Shown here piece by piece: positions 28,809 to 37,682 of a stretch of DNA of 64,000 nt. Within the stretch, counting starts at the first letter, position 1. Every line of letters begins with the position of its first letter. This DNA is from Desulfobacterales bacterium (lineage in GTDB: Bacteria > Desulfobacterota > Desulfobacteria > Desulfobacterales > JAFDDL01): contig JAVEYW010000020.1 of NCBI GenBank assembly GCA_034003325.1, positions 1-64,000 on the forward strand, read 5' to 3'. Made by a program: the position numbers and the translations under genes. The notes below the pieces were generated by a model, which was not told the origin of the DNA, did no database searches, and saw nothing but the letters and a program-made list of their open reading frames with translations.

Positions 28809-28904
28809 CCTTTTATCAGAAACATGCACGAAACAGCGTGCACAACCGGAGAAGGTTGTTGCCGTCAAGCAGCCCAGCCGCCCAGCTTCCGGCTTTGCCG
28901 GATT
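28809..28904 (+). repeat. Dispersed structured repeat, copy A
   Basis: This copy is diverged from copies B and C but keeps the CAGAAACATGCACG opening and the CCGGCTTTGCCGG close. It keeps three hairpins: TGCACG with CGTGCA, ACAACC with GGTTGT, and TCCGGC with GCCGGA. The middle stem differs in sequence from copy C but still pairs. It lies just after the glnS stop codon, in antisense to glnS. Confidence 0.75.
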
Positions 28905-28921
28905 GGGAAGAAGGTTTTTGC

Positions 28922-30637
28922 TCATTTTTTTTGCCGGGTAATTTTCGCCCAGGAATCACGCAAAGTGACGGTTCGATTAAAAACCAGACGCTCGGGCCTT
29001 GAATCCTTTGCATCCACGCAGAAATACCCCAGCCGTTCAAATTGGTACCGGCTCTCCGGCGCGGCGTTGGCCAGGCTCGGCTCCACAAAACACGACGGCA
29101 GAATGTTGATGGATTCGGGATTTAAAACGTCGGTAAAAGCGTTGCCCTTTTTTTCAGCCGCCGGATCTTCCACCGTAAAGAGCCGATCGTAAAGCCGCAC
29201 TTCCGCCGTAACCGCATGGTCGGCCGACACCCAGTGCAGCGTGCCTTTTACTTTGCGACCGTCCTTGGACCATCCCCCCTTTGTTTCCGGGTCATAGGTG
29301 CAATGAATCTCGGTGATTTCGCCGGTGGCATGATCCTTTACCACGCTTTTGCAGGTCACATAATAGGCATAGCGAAGCCGCACCTCGCTGCCCGGCGCGA
29401 GACGGAAAAATTTTTTGGGCGGATTCTCCATAAAATCATCCCGTTCAATATAGAGCACCTTTGAAAAGGGAAGTTTTCGGGTGCCCAAAGAGTCATCTTC
29501 CGGATGATACGCACCCTCGAGCGCCTCCACCAAATCTTCCGGATAATTGTCAATCACCACACGCAGAGGGTTTAACACCGCCAATACGCGCGGGGCCGTC
29601 CGGTTCAGATCTTCTCGAATCGTATGTTCCAGCAGGGCGACATCCACCATCGAGTCCCGCTTGGCCACGCCGATTTTCTCGCAAAAACCGCGAATCGCAG
29701 CCGGGGTAACGCCCCGGCGACGCAGGCCTGAAATGGTCGGCATTCTGGGATCATCCCACCCGTTGACCAGGCCGGCGGCAACCAGTTGAATGAGCTTTCG
29801 CTTGCTGAGCACCGTATAACTCAAATTCAGACGGGCAAACTCGATCTGCCGGGGATGGCAATCCACCGGCAGGTTGTCCAGCACCCAATCATACAGGGGC
29901 CGGTGGTCTTCAAATTCGAGCGTGCAAATGGAATGGGTGATGTTCTCAATGGCATCGCTGATGCAATGCGCATAATCATACATGGGATAAATGCACCACG
30001 CATTGCCGGTACGATGATGATCGGCCTTGATGATGCGGTACAGCACCGGATCACGCATGTTGACGTTGCCGGAGGCCATATCGATTTTAGCCCTGAGGAC
30101 ATGGGTGCCCGCTTCAAACTCTCCCGCGCGCATGCGCTCGAACAGATCCAGGTTTTCCGCCTCCGATCGATTTCGATAGGGGCTGTTCTTGCCCGGTTCG
30201 GTCAGCGTCCCGCGATATTCGCGAATCTCGTCGGCATTGAGGCTGCACACATACGCCTTGCCGCGTTTAATCAATTCCACGGCATACGCATAAAAGCGGT
30301 CAAAATAATCCGAGGCGTAATAAAGCCGATTCTGCCAATCAAACCCGAGCCACCGGACATCGTCCTGAATGGAGGACACATATTCCACCTCCTCCTTGGT
30401 GGGGTTGGTATCGTCAAACCGAAAATTGCAGGTTCCGCCATAGGCCGCGGCCAAGCCGAAATTGAGACAAATCGATTTGGCATGCCCGATATGCAGATAT
30501 CCATTGGGTTCCGGTGGAAATCGGGTCGCTACCCGGCCGTTATTCTTACCGCGCCGAAGATCCTCTTCGATAATGGTCTTGATAAAATTCGGCGGCGATG
30601 CCTGCTCGTTGGAATCACTTAGTTTTTCAGGTGTCAT
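28922..30637 (-). CDS. glnS: Glutaminyl-tRNA synthetase
   Basis: Class I synthetase that charges tRNA-Gln in the cytoplasm. The 571-residue protein has the GlnRS catalytic motifs [15 protein letters not shown] (HIGH, about 41-55) and VLSKRKL (KMSKS-like, about 273-279). The two C-terminal anticodon-binding barrels contain [10 protein letters not shown] and the terminal [10 protein letters not shown]. Length is normal. It starts from an ATG with no strong ribosome-binding site. The presence of GlnRS, rather than only the GatCAB route, is established for many but not all members of this phylum. Confidence 0.96.
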   Translation of the reverse strand: MTPEKLSDSNEQASPPNFIKTIIEEDLRRGKNNGRVATRFPPEPNGYLHIGHAKSICLNFGLAAAYGGTCNFRFDDTNPTKEEVEYVSSIQDDVRWLGFDWQNRLYYASDYFDRFYAYAVELIKRGKAYVCSLNADEIREYRGTLTEPGKNSPYRNRSEAENLDLFERMRAGEFEAGTHVLRAKIDMASGNVNMRDPVLYRIIKADHHRTGNAWCIYPMYDYAHCISDAIENITHSICTLEFEDHRPLYDWVLDNLPVDCHPRQIEFARLNLSYTVLSKRKLIQLVAAGLVNGWDDPRMPTISGLRRRGVTPAAIRGFCEKIGVAKRDSMVDVALLEHTIREDLNRTAPRVLAVLNPLRVVIDNYPEDLVEALEGAYHPEDDSLGTRKLPFSKVLYIERDDFMENPPKKFFRLAPGSEVRLRYAYYVTCKSVVKDHATGEITEIHCTYDPETKGGWSKDGRKVKGTLHWVSADHAVTAEVRLYDRLFTVEDPAAEKKGNAFTDVLNPESINILPSCFVEPSLANAAPESRYQFERLGYFCVDAKDSRPERLVFNRTVTLRDSWAKITRQKK

Positions 30638-30800
30638 GGCAATCTGTTTACGCTCACATGTTAATATTTAGGAAACCAAAGCCATCCAAGCAGATAGCAT
30701 ATCGTTTATATAGCGGGCACCCACTGTTTTCCGTTTTCGATAAAGTCGCCTTCAGTAGCATCAATGCCCAGAAAAATCAAACCTGCCGAACGACGTTAGG

Positions 30801-30910
30801 CCCTTTACCAGAAACATGCACGCTTTTGCGTGTATATTCGCCGAAGGTAAAAGATGGCTTTTATGCATTCCAGCATTCCAGCATTCCAGCATCCGGCTTT
30901 GCCGGATTAG
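30801..30910 (+). repeat. Dispersed structured repeat, copy B
   Basis: A 110-nt element, about 90% identical by eye to copy C. It contains ATGCACGC paired with GCGTGTAT, three tandem copies of GCATTCCA, and ATCCGGC paired with GCCGGAT. Its terminal TTA supplies the stop codon of the minus-strand Memo-family gene. Confidence 0.85.
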
Positions 30911-31758
30911 AATACCATGCCCACATAGCCCACGAGGGAATCGCCGGGGCTTTTATCATAGCTGGTGGCATAGGCCACCAGTTCGGCGGGACCTGCACCC
31001 AGAACATTGGCCGCTGCAATGGCCGTCGCCGCAGCCCCCGCGCAGCAGGCATTATGGTGATCAAAGGCCACCCGCAGCACCTGCGTCGGTGAGAGCTGCC
31101 GCATGGCATCGATGACCGAGCGATCATTTTCATTTTTGACCCAGTCCACGGCGGCGCTTCCCGAACCTTTGGGCATAAATCCGTAATTGGCGCCGTAATG
31201 GGTCAGATCCGTGGAACCGATTACTTTGACTTTCAACCCCATCTCCATGGCAATCGCCACTGCCTTTTCCCCGATCTCTAAAGAAAGCGCATCCGGCGGC
31301 AGTCCCATGGGAACGATGGCAACATCCCTGAAAAAATATTTCACAAAGGGAAGTTGCAGCTCGATCGTATTATCCGGCGTAAACTCTCTGGCGGTTTCAA
31401 TCTTGAAAGGGTAAGCACGCGTAAGCGCTTCGGCAATTTCCGAGTGAATGGAAAGCGCACCGAACGGTGTCTCCCAACTGCCCGCCGTCATGATATAATT
31501 CGGGGCTCCGGCCGGTAAATGCATTCCGAATATCAAAAGCACATCCGGCGCTTGCGCCTCCACGAGGTGATGGATCACATTGCAGGCAATCGCCCCGGAA
31601 TAATACCAGCCCGCATGGGGGACGATGCCGCCCACATAGGACCGGTTCGGCACCTGCCATCCCTTGCCTTCCTGAAGAAATGCTTCTATCTCCAGCTCAC
31701 ACGCACTTTTTCCCGCCGGATACCAACTGCCGGCAAACATGGCTTTTCGCGCGCCCAT
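30907..31758 (-). CDS. Memo-family protein (AmmeMemoRadiSam protein B)
   Basis: A 283-residue member of the MEMO/COG1355 family, related to metal-dependent dioxygenase folds. Typical segments are AGSWYPAG near the N-terminus, GGIVPHAGWYYSGAIA (about 44-59), VIGSTDLTHYGANYG and DHHNACCAGAAATAI. The family often accompanies AMMECR1 and radical SAM partners, but neither is adjacent here. Function in bacteria is not established. A strong AGGAGGTGAAGC precedes the ATG. Its stop codon lies inside repeat copy B. Confidence 0.88.
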   Translation of the reverse strand: MGARKAMFAGSWYPAGKSACELEIEAFLQEGKGWQVPNRSYVGGIVPHAGWYYSGAIACNVIHHLVEAQAPDVLLIFGMHLPAGAPNYIMTAGSWETPFGALSIHSEIAEALTRAYPFKIETAREFTPDNTIELQLPFVKYFFRDVAIVPMGLPPDALSLEIGEKAVAIAMEMGLKVKVIGSTDLTHYGANYGFMPKGSGSAAVDWVKNENDRSVIDAMRQLSPTQVLRVAFDHHNACCAGAAATAIAAANVLGAGPAELVAYATSYDKSPGDSLVGYVGMVF

Positions 31759-31809
31759 GCTTCACCTCCTACGGGTAGAATGATCTTCCCCAAAGCCGTG
31801 GTAATGTGG

Positions 31810-32748
31810 TTAAGTATTTAAAACGGTGTCATAAATCCCGGCGATCACCGCCCTGTCAAAAAGATAGGCCGTGTTGCAATAATGGCATTTCATTTCAACC
31901 GGAAACGGACCATGATCGAGAAGATCCGCCAAATCCGCCTTTGGAAGCATTGCTAACACCCGTCGCACCCGGGACTCATTGCAATGACACATGAATTCAA
32001 TCCGGCGGGTGGCAATCACCCGCGGCTGATGCGCCGAAAACAACTCGTTGATAATGGTCGACGGTTCCACACCGTTTGAAAAGGAGGTGCCAAGAGACAA
32101 CAACAGCGCCATCTTATGCTCGATATCGGCCACTTGCCCGGCATCGGCCCCCGGCATGGCTTGAACCAAAAGTCCGCCGGCTCCCTGAACACGGCCATCG
32201 TGATCAAAATAAATGCTCAGGTGCACGGCAGTGGGAATTTGCTCCGAAGTCAAATAATAATGCGCCAGATCCTGTCCGATGTTCCCATATTGAAGGATCA
32301 CCTTGCCGGAAAAAGGTTGCTTGGCGTCTTCCAAATACCGGGTTACGGTCAAAAAGCCGGGACCGAAAAAAGGGGCCAAATTAAAATCTTCCAGCGGGGA
32401 ACTGACCGGAATGGATTTATTTTTCAGGTATCCTCGCACCTCTCCGAACGCATTGGCCTCCACCGTAAGCCCTTTTACCGGGCCGGCGCATTCAATCTGC
32501 AACGCCAGGCGGTCATTCCCCTTAAGTGAGCTTGCCATTAACCCCGCGCCCAGGTAAGCATGACCCAACACCAGGGTTTCCAAAATTCCCAATTCATGGT
32601 TGGCGCGCATCTCATGAATCATTCGGGTGCCGTGAATCATCACCCCCCGAATCGTCTCATCCGCCAGGGTGAAGTGATACAATCGATCTTTGGCCGCAGC
32701 CTGCAGCCGCGCCTTTAACCCCTCGCCATTCATTGATTTTTTTATCAT
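31810..32748 (-). CDS. hslO: Redox-regulated chaperone Hsp33
   Basis: Hsp33 is a cytoplasmic holdase activated by oxidation of a zinc centre. The 312-residue protein has the N-terminal Hsp33 domain (GLTVEANAFGEVRGYL and LQYGNIGQDLAHYYLTSEQIPTAV). The C-terminal zinc motif is CHC, about 30 residues, then CHYC, which fits the CxC-(27-32)-CxxC rule. The ATG at 32748 gives the longest form; 32733 is an alternative with a similarly weak ribosome-binding site. Confidence 0.93.
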   Translation of the reverse strand: MIKKSMNGEGLKARLQAAAKDRLYHFTLADETIRGVMIHGTRMIHEMRANHELGILETLVLGHAYLGAGLMASSLKGNDRLALQIECAGPVKGLTVEANAFGEVRGYLKNKSIPVSSPLEDFNLAPFFGPGFLTVTRYLEDAKQPFSGKVILQYGNIGQDLAHYYLTSEQIPTAVHLSIYFDHDGRVQGAGGLLVQAMPGADAGQVADIEHKMALLLSLGTSFSNGVEPSTIINELFSAHQPRVIATRRIEFMCHCNESRVRRVLAMLPKADLADLLDHGPFPVEMKCHYCNTAYLFDRAVIAGIYDTVLNT

Positions 32749-32765
32749 GGGTGGTGAATAATATC

Positions 32766-33269
32766 CTATTCCCGAATATGGCGCACCAAATGCCCCGCCT
32801 CAGGAAAGATGAGTGCGTTGCATGCGAGTTTGCATGCTTTGAGGCTGCCCGGCAGGCAGAAAACAACGCTATGATAAATCACACCGGCCGTGGCTCTGGA
32901 CAAAATCGCCGCCGAGTCGATCTCCTCATAACTAAGCTGTGCGAAGAGCACCCCGAACGCGGTTAATTCCTTGGTAAATAAAGGTGTTACCGCCTCAATG
33001 GTGACATCCTTTGCGCTGATGCCCGTGCCGCCCGTCACCAGAATGATATCCGGTGAAAAATCCCGAATTAGCGCCAGCAGCGTGTCGCGAATCAGCGCCA
33101 TATCATCCGGAATCACCGTGGCATGCACCACCGTGTGCCCTTCTTTGCCGGCCTGCTTGCGCAGCCACTGCCCGCTTTTATCCTCGGCCGGAGTCCGGGA
33201 AGTGGATACCGTGATGATGCCGACCGACACGCGATCGGGCGCCGTATGTTTATGCTGTTTGGTTCCCAT
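32766..33269 (-). CDS. mogA: MogA/MoaB-type molybdopterin adenylyltransferase
   Basis: This enzyme adenylylates molybdopterin before metal insertion. The 167-residue protein has the MoCF-binding motif LVTGGTGISAKDVTIEAV (about 78-95). The SRATAGVI and FCLPGSLKACKLACN segments complete the family signature. It lies divergently from mobA-moaE-moaC and 17 bases upstream of hslO. MoaB-like non-catalytic homologues cannot be excluded, but the active-site loop is intact. Confidence 0.92.
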   Translation of the reverse strand: MGTKQHKHTAPDRVSVGIITVSTSRTPAEDKSGQWLRKQAGKEGHTVVHATVIPDDMALIRDTLLALIRDFSPDIILVTGGTGISAKDVTIEAVTPLFTKELTAFGVLFAQLSYEEIDSAAILSRATAGVIYHSVVFCLPGSLKACKLACNALIFPEAGHLVRHIRE

Positions 33270-33431
33270 GAGAGCTTCTGTGTGAATTGCCTTGATTTTG
33301 AGATACGTTTTTGCCTATTGATTCGAACAGGTACGGATGGACTTTTAATTTCCTATCAAAATCTGCCGGCCCTTGCAACCATCTCGAGCATCAGCCGGCA
33401 ACGGCGCAGACGCGGGAAAAAAGCGGACATT

Positions 33432-34118
33432 ATGACATCAAACGAATTCTACAAGCCCTCATGCGCGGGGGTTATTCTCGCCGGCGGATTAAACCTGCGG
33501 TTTAACGGCGAGAACAAAGCACTGGCGACCGTCGGGAAAAACAACATCATCGAAAACACGCTTCGCTTGTTCCGGGATCTATTCGAGGAAATTATCATCG
33601 TCACCAATACCCCCTTGCTCTTTTCACAGTGGGATGTAACCATCGTCACGGACATATTTCCCATTCAAAGTCCGCTGACCGGCATCTACAGTGCGCTTTT
33701 TTACGCCTCAGCGCCTCATATTTTCGTTTCAGCCTGCGATACCCCTTTTTTACAGGAGAAGCTGGTCAAAGTGATTATTGACAACATCGATACGAAAGCG
33801 GATATTTTTATACCGGCGACAGAAAAGGGGCTTGAGCCGTTGTGCGCGGCTTATGCCAAAAAATGCATGGTGCCGATAGAGCGCATGTTGCTGGCCCATT
33901 TGCAAGACCATGGCGCGTCTGCAGCCACCCAACACCGAATATTAAAAAAATCTTTGAAAATTCAAAATTTTTTTAACAAGGTGCGAATTAAACCCATCGG
34001 CGAAGATCAGCTTCGGGCAGCGGATGCATCCCTTGTTTCCTTTTTCAACGTGAACACGCCCGAGGATCTGGCCAACGCACTGAAAATGCTTCCGCAAATA
34101 AAGAAGGAGTCATTATGA
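33432..34118 (+). CDS. mobA: Molybdenum cofactor guanylyltransferase-like protein (MobA)
   Basis: MobA links GMP to molybdopterin to make the bis-MGD cofactor used by formate dehydrogenases and related enzymes. The 228-residue form has the nucleotidyltransferase signature AGGLNLRFNGENKAL (about 17-31), in which the usual GxSxRxGxDK is slightly changed. It also has SPLTGIYSAL and ACDTPFL. The frame is open from 33123, but the ATG at 33432 starts directly before the domain; its ribosome-binding site is weak. It overlaps the moaE-like gene by four bases. Confidence 0.88.
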   Translation: MTSNEFYKPSCAGVILAGGLNLRFNGENKALATVGKNNIIENTLRLFRDLFEEIIIVTNTPLLFSQWDVTIVTDIFPIQSPLTGIYSALFYASAPHIFVSACDTPFLQEKLVKVIIDNIDTKADIFIPATEKGLEPLCAAYAKKCMVPIERMLLAHLQDHGASAATQHRILKKSLKIQNFFNKVRIKPIGEDQLRAADASLVSFFNVNTPEDLANALKMLPQIKKESL

Positions 34119-34474
34119 ATATTACTGAACTCATGGAAAGCATAAAACGCAATCCGAGATACGCCGACGTCGGCATGGTGTTGTATCACAACGGTGTTGT
34201 CCGCGGCACATCAAGAGACGGGCGGCCCGTGAAAGGCCTGCGCATTCGGGTCGATCATGACAAACTTGCGGCCGTTTTGACGGAAAACCGGAAAAAGCCC
34301 GGCATTATGGACATTCGGGTCTGGATCAATGAGGATAAGGATCTGACCGTGGGCGAGGATGTCATGTTTCTGGCTGTTGCAGGAGACATTCGGGAAAATG
34401 TGCTCTCCACGCTCGAAACGACCCTGAATACCATCAAATCGACGGTGACCGCCAAAACCGAATATTTTGTATAG
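34115..34474 (+). CDS. Short MoaE-like molybdopterin synthase catalytic subunit
   Basis: A 119-residue protein that aligns by eye with the MoaE core: GMVLYHNGVVRGTSRDGRPVKGLRI, then IRVWINEDKDLTVGEDVMFLAVAGDIRE and a C-terminal TLNTIKSTVTAKTEYF. It is shorter than typical MoaE (about 140-150). The catalytic lysine region (usually W-K-K-E) is replaced by TAKTEYF, so activity needs proof. AAGGAG precedes the ATG. The position between mobA and moaC supports a cofactor role. Confidence 0.78.
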   Translation: MNITELMESIKRNPRYADVGMVLYHNGVVRGTSRDGRPVKGLRIRVDHDKLAAVLTENRKKPGIMDIRVWINEDKDLTVGEDVMFLAVAGDIRENVLSTLETTLNTIKSTVTAKTEYFV

Positions 34475-34523
34475 GATTTTAGCCGATCTGCTCAAAGGGA
34501 TCTAACGGACAAACGGAATCGTT

Positions 34524-35003
34524 ATGGATGAATTTTCTCATATTGACGATGAAGGACGTGTTCGCATGGTGGATGTGACCGCAAAGGCCGATACGCTGCG
34601 CACGGCGCGGGCGCGCGGAATCGTCACCATGCAACGCAATACCTTTGACAAGATAAAAAACCACCAGGTGAAAAAAGGCAACGTGCTGGAAACCGCCCGC
34701 ATTGCCGGTGTGATGGCCGCCAAAAAAACAGCGGATCTGATTCCCATGTGCCATCCCTTATTTCTTTCTCATGTGGCGGTGGATTTTTTTCCGGACCTGG
34801 ATTCTTGCGCCATCGTTATCGAAGCAAGCGCCAAACTTACCGGCCCGACCGGTGTTGAAATGGAAGCCCTGACAGCGGTCAGCGTGGCCGCTCTGACCCT
34901 CTACGATATGTGCAAGTCTTACGATCGCGCAATGACCATCTCTCGAATCGAATTAATTGAAAAAACAGGTGGGAAAAGCGGTATATTCAGAAAAGCAGAA
35001 TGA
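34524..35003 (+). CDS. moaC: Cyclic pyranopterin monophosphate synthase accessory protein MoaC
   Basis: MoaC completes the first step of molybdenum cofactor synthesis with MoaA. The 159-residue protein has VDVTAKADTLRTARARG, then AARKTADLIPMCHPL-like AAKKTADLIPMCHPL (about 69-83). Its EMEALTAVSVAALTLYDMCK (about 112-131) completes the signature. It has normal length. It follows the moaE-like gene by 49 bases and overlaps mltA by four bases (ATGA). No moaA was found in the window. Confidence 0.96.
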   Translation: MDEFSHIDDEGRVRMVDVTAKADTLRTARARGIVTMQRNTFDKIKNHQVKKGNVLETARIAGVMAAKKTADLIPMCHPLFLSHVAVDFFPDLDSCAIVIEASAKLTGPTGVEMEALTAVSVAALTLYDMCKSYDRAMTISRIELIEKTGGKSGIFRKAE

Positions 35004-36226
35004 TGCCTCTTTCAAAAAAACGCATGGCCTTTGCCTACGCCTTCTTTTTTTCGGCGATTATTCTTTTATTTCAGGGTTGCCCGCCGCAACGTCCGGAGGC
35101 GCCGACGCTGACCCCTTCGGTGATGACAAGACTGCCTTCCGAACGCTATCCAGATTTTATGGATGATATGGCCTTTGACGGCATCGGTCATGCCATCGAT
35201 CAGAGCCTTTCCTATCTGAAAAAAATTCCTGAAGATCGACGCTTCACCTTTGGTCCGGACCAATTCACCAGCAATCAGCTGATCCGGGCATTGTCTCATT
35301 TTAAGGCGTTTATTGCATCCAACCCGCCGCATGCGGATCTGAACACCTACATTCGAGCGAACTATTGGGTTTATGAGGCCGCAGGGTCTGATACCTCCGG
35401 TGAGGTGCTCTTTACCGGGTATTATGAACCGAACCTGCGCGGCAGCCGTCTGCAAACCGAGAGATATCAATACCCCGTCTATGCACGTCCGGAAAATCTG
35501 ATCCCCATCGATTTATCCCTTTTCTCTCCTGAATATAAAGGAAAAACGCTAATCGGCCGCATTGCCGGCGATAAAATCGTCCCTTATGATGACAGAACCG
35601 CCATCGAAGGCGGATCACTTGAGGGAATAGCCATCCCGCTTGCCTGGGTAGATGATCCGGTGGACCTGTTTTTTCTTCAAATTCAAGGCTCCGGTAAAAT
35701 TTATCTCAACACCGGCGAAGTGTTAAATGTCCACTACCATATTTCCAACGGAAAGCCCTATCGAAGCATTGGCAAGCTCTTGATTGAACAAAATAAAATC
35801 CCGAAATCCGATATCTCCATGCAGACGATTCGATCGTATCTGAAAGCACATCCTGAAGAATTATCTGATATTTTTTCCTATAACCCGAGCTATGTTTTTT
35901 TTAAAACAGAGATCGATGGCCCCATTGGATGCCTTGACGTCAAACTGACCCCCGGCCGCTCGCTGGCCGTTGACCGGCGGATTTTCCCCATGCCCACCTT
36001 ATCCTTTATTCAAACGAAAAGACCTCTGACCGATGGGGCCGGCGCCATAACCGCATGGACCGATTGCGCTCGCTTTGTTCTGAATCAGGATACCGGCGGC
36101 GCCATTCGCGGCCCTGGCCGAGCGGATTTGTTCTGGGGCAACGGCGCTTATGCGGAGCTTGCCGCCGGTCACATGCAGCATTCCGGTCGACTCTATTTTT
36201 TGGTATTAAAATCAGATGCGCCTTAA
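35000..36226 (+). CDS. mltA: Membrane-bound lytic murein transglycosylase A
   Basis: MltA cleaves the MurNAc-GlcNAc bond of peptidoglycan and is anchored to the outer membrane. The 408-residue lipoprotein has a signal peptide with lipobox LLFQGC (Cys about 27). The MltA domain has FTGYYEPNLRGS (about 132-143) and IQGSGKIYLNTGE. The C-terminal 3D domain has LNQDTGGAIRGPGRADLFWG, with its conserved Asp residues. It is oddly coupled to moaC by a four-base overlap. A degenerate repeat end lies right after its stop codon. Confidence 0.93.
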   Translation: MMPLSKKRMAFAYAFFFSAIILLFQGCPPQRPEAPTLTPSVMTRLPSERYPDFMDDMAFDGIGHAIDQSLSYLKKIPEDRRFTFGPDQFTSNQLIRALSHFKAFIASNPPHADLNTYIRANYWVYEAAGSDTSGEVLFTGYYEPNLRGSRLQTERYQYPVYARPENLIPIDLSLFSPEYKGKTLIGRIAGDKIVPYDDRTAIEGGSLEGIAIPLAWVDDPVDLFFLQIQGSGKIYLNTGEVLNVHYHISNGKPYRSIGKLLIEQNKIPKSDISMQTIRSYLKAHPEELSDIFSYNPSYVFFKTEIDGPIGCLDVKLTPGRSLAVDRRIFPMPTLSFIQTKRPLTDGAGAITAWTDCARFVLNQDTGGAIRGPGRADLFWGNGAYAELAAGHMQHSGRLYFLVLKSDAP

Positions 36227-36245
36227 TTCGGCTTCACCGGATGCT
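36227..36245 (-). repeat. Degenerate end of the dispersed repeat
   Basis: On the minus strand this reads AGCATCCGG, a short loop, then CCGAAT, resembling the GCATCCGGCTTTGCCGGAT end of copies B and C. As with the Memo gene, it abuts the stop codon of a gene (mltA). Only the final hairpin is recognisable. Confidence 0.4.
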
Positions 36246-36371
36246 AAAAGCTTGAAGCGTTGAAGCCGGAAGGCTTTAAGGATAAAACCATTATCCCTCC
36301 AATACGAAGATCCACGGGTTTGGACGTATGCTTTAGATAGCGGTTCTAATTGTGCCGACCTGGCCCTGCTA

Positions 36372-36400
36372 TTGACTCTTGACCCTAAAGAACGTATTAC
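36372..36400 (+). promoter_or_regulatory. Sigma-70-like promoter before tatBC
   Basis: TTGACT (36372-36377) and TATTAC (36395-36400) are separated by 17 bases. The expected transcription start is about 50 bases before the tatB ATG. The match is good for the -35 box and moderate for the -10 box. Confidence 0.5.
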
Positions 36401-36457
36401 TCTTCAAAAAAGCGGGTTTGCGTTTCACCTTTAAATAGCAATCAATGGAGATGCGTC

Positions 36458-36790
36458 ATGTTCGGCATCGGCATGCCTGAAATGCTTTTGATAATGGCCG
36501 TAGCGCTGATTATCATCGGCCCCAAAAAACTTCCGGATCTCGCCAAATCACTCGGCCGTGCCATCGGCGAATTTCGTAAGGCCACCAGTGACTTAAAGGA
36601 CTCTATCGTCCCGGGGGACGATTTAGAGAATGTCAAAACCACCTTTAAAGACCTTAACAAAGAGGTCAACGCGCCCTTGAACAAAAGCGTTAACGGCCCC
36701 GACCCGACGCCAGAAGCGGGGAAAAAGCCTGACAACCCGAACGTCACTCCCCCTTCACAGGCGCCCAGGGATACCGGACAAAATGCTTGA
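36458..36790 (+). CDS. tatB: Tat translocase subunit TatB (TatA/B family)
   Basis: A 110-residue protein with one N-terminal membrane helix (MLLIMAVALIIIGPKKLP), an amphipathic helix and a Pro-rich tail (PSQAPRDTG). The position directly before tatC and its length favour TatB, the substrate-receptor subunit, over TatA. GGAG lies eight bases before the ATG. It overlaps tatC by eight bases. The FGIGMPE opening is shared with the tatA at 13.0 kb. Confidence 0.88.
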   Translation: MFGIGMPEMLLIMAVALIIIGPKKLPDLAKSLGRAIGEFRKATSDLKDSIVPGDDLENVKTTFKDLNKEVNAPLNKSVNGPDPTPEAGKKPDNPNVTPPSQAPRDTGQNA

Positions 36791-37568
36791 AGACGAAAAA
36801 ATTCCATTCACTGATCATCTTGAAGAACTCAGAAAACGACTGATCACCTGTTTTATCGCTGTCGGGGTCGGCTTTGTTGTTTCTTACGGTTTTAAGGACA
36901 AGCTTTTCGAAATTCTTACCCGCCCGCTGGTTGCCGTGATGAAAACCGGCGATAAAATCATTTTTACCGGGCTTCCCGAAGCGTTTTTCACCTATCTGAA
37001 AGTCGCCTTTCTCACCGGTATCGGCTTGGCAACCCCCGTTATCCTCTATCAATTTTGGATGTTTGTAGCGCCTGGCCTTTACGAAAAAGAGCGAAAACTT
37101 CTGATTCCCGTTGTCTTTCTCTCCTCCTTTTTTTTTCTCGGCGGCGCCTTGTTCGGTTATTTCATCGTCTTTCCTTTCGGGTTTCAATTTTTTATGAGTT
37201 TTGCAACAGAAACCATTCGGCCAATGCCCTCCATGCGGGAATACCTGTCCTTTTCCTCCAAAATGCTATTGGCTTTTGGCCTCGTGTTTGAAATGCCGCT
37301 GGTAATCACTTTCATGTCGCGCCTTGGCGTTGTAAACGTCGACTTCCTTAAAAAAAACCGTAAGTACGCCATATTGTTTTTTTTCATCGGTGCCGCCATT
37401 CTCACCCCGCCGGATGTGGTTTCGCAGATTCTGATGGCGGTCCCTCTGATGGGCCTGTATGAAATCAGTATTATCGGCGCCAAGATCTTTCAAAACAAAC
37501 CCACTCCTGCCGATGAGGATCCAAAAGCCGAAGAAGAAGAGGAAGATAACGCCAATGCATCATCCTAA
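36783..37568 (+). CDS. tatC: Tat translocase subunit TatC
   Basis: The multi-spanning core of the Tat export system, recognising twin-arginine signal peptides. The 261-residue protein has the N-terminal FTDHLEELRKRL motif (about 7-18) and six membrane segments. PGLYEKERK and FGLVFEMPLVI are typical loops. An acidic C-terminal tail (PKAEEEEEDN) faces the cytoplasm. It is co-transcribed with tatB. Confidence 0.96.
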   Translation: MLEDEKIPFTDHLEELRKRLITCFIAVGVGFVVSYGFKDKLFEILTRPLVAVMKTGDKIIFTGLPEAFFTYLKVAFLTGIGLATPVILYQFWMFVAPGLYEKERKLLIPVVFLSSFFFLGGALFGYFIVFPFGFQFFMSFATETIRPMPSMREYLSFSSKMLLAFGLVFEMPLVITFMSRLGVVNVDFLKKNRKYAILFFFIGAAILTPPDVVSQILMAVPLMGLYEISIIGAKIFQNKPTPADEDPKAEEEEEDNANASS

Positions 37569-37588
37569 AAAGAAAGCCATGATTGCCG

Positions 37589-37617
37589 TTGACACCCATG
37601 AGGAGAAATGATAGATA
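37589..37617 (+). promoter_or_regulatory. Possible promoter before cytochrome c3
   Basis: TTGACA (37589-37594) is followed after 17 bases by TAGATA (37612-37617). The -35 box is perfect, the -10 box weak. It would give the cytochrome gene its own transcript with a leader of about 60 bases. Confidence 0.4.
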
Positions 37618-37682
37618 GTTTTTTTTGTAAAAAGAAGATAAAAAAACAAACCAAAAAATTATCAAAAGGGGGTATTTTTACA

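Noticed and set aside
30861..30900. Tandem GCATTCCA words as a possible CRISPR or microsatellite
   Set aside because: The unit is 8-9 bases, without spacers, and is part of the structured repeat, where copy C carries diverged versions.
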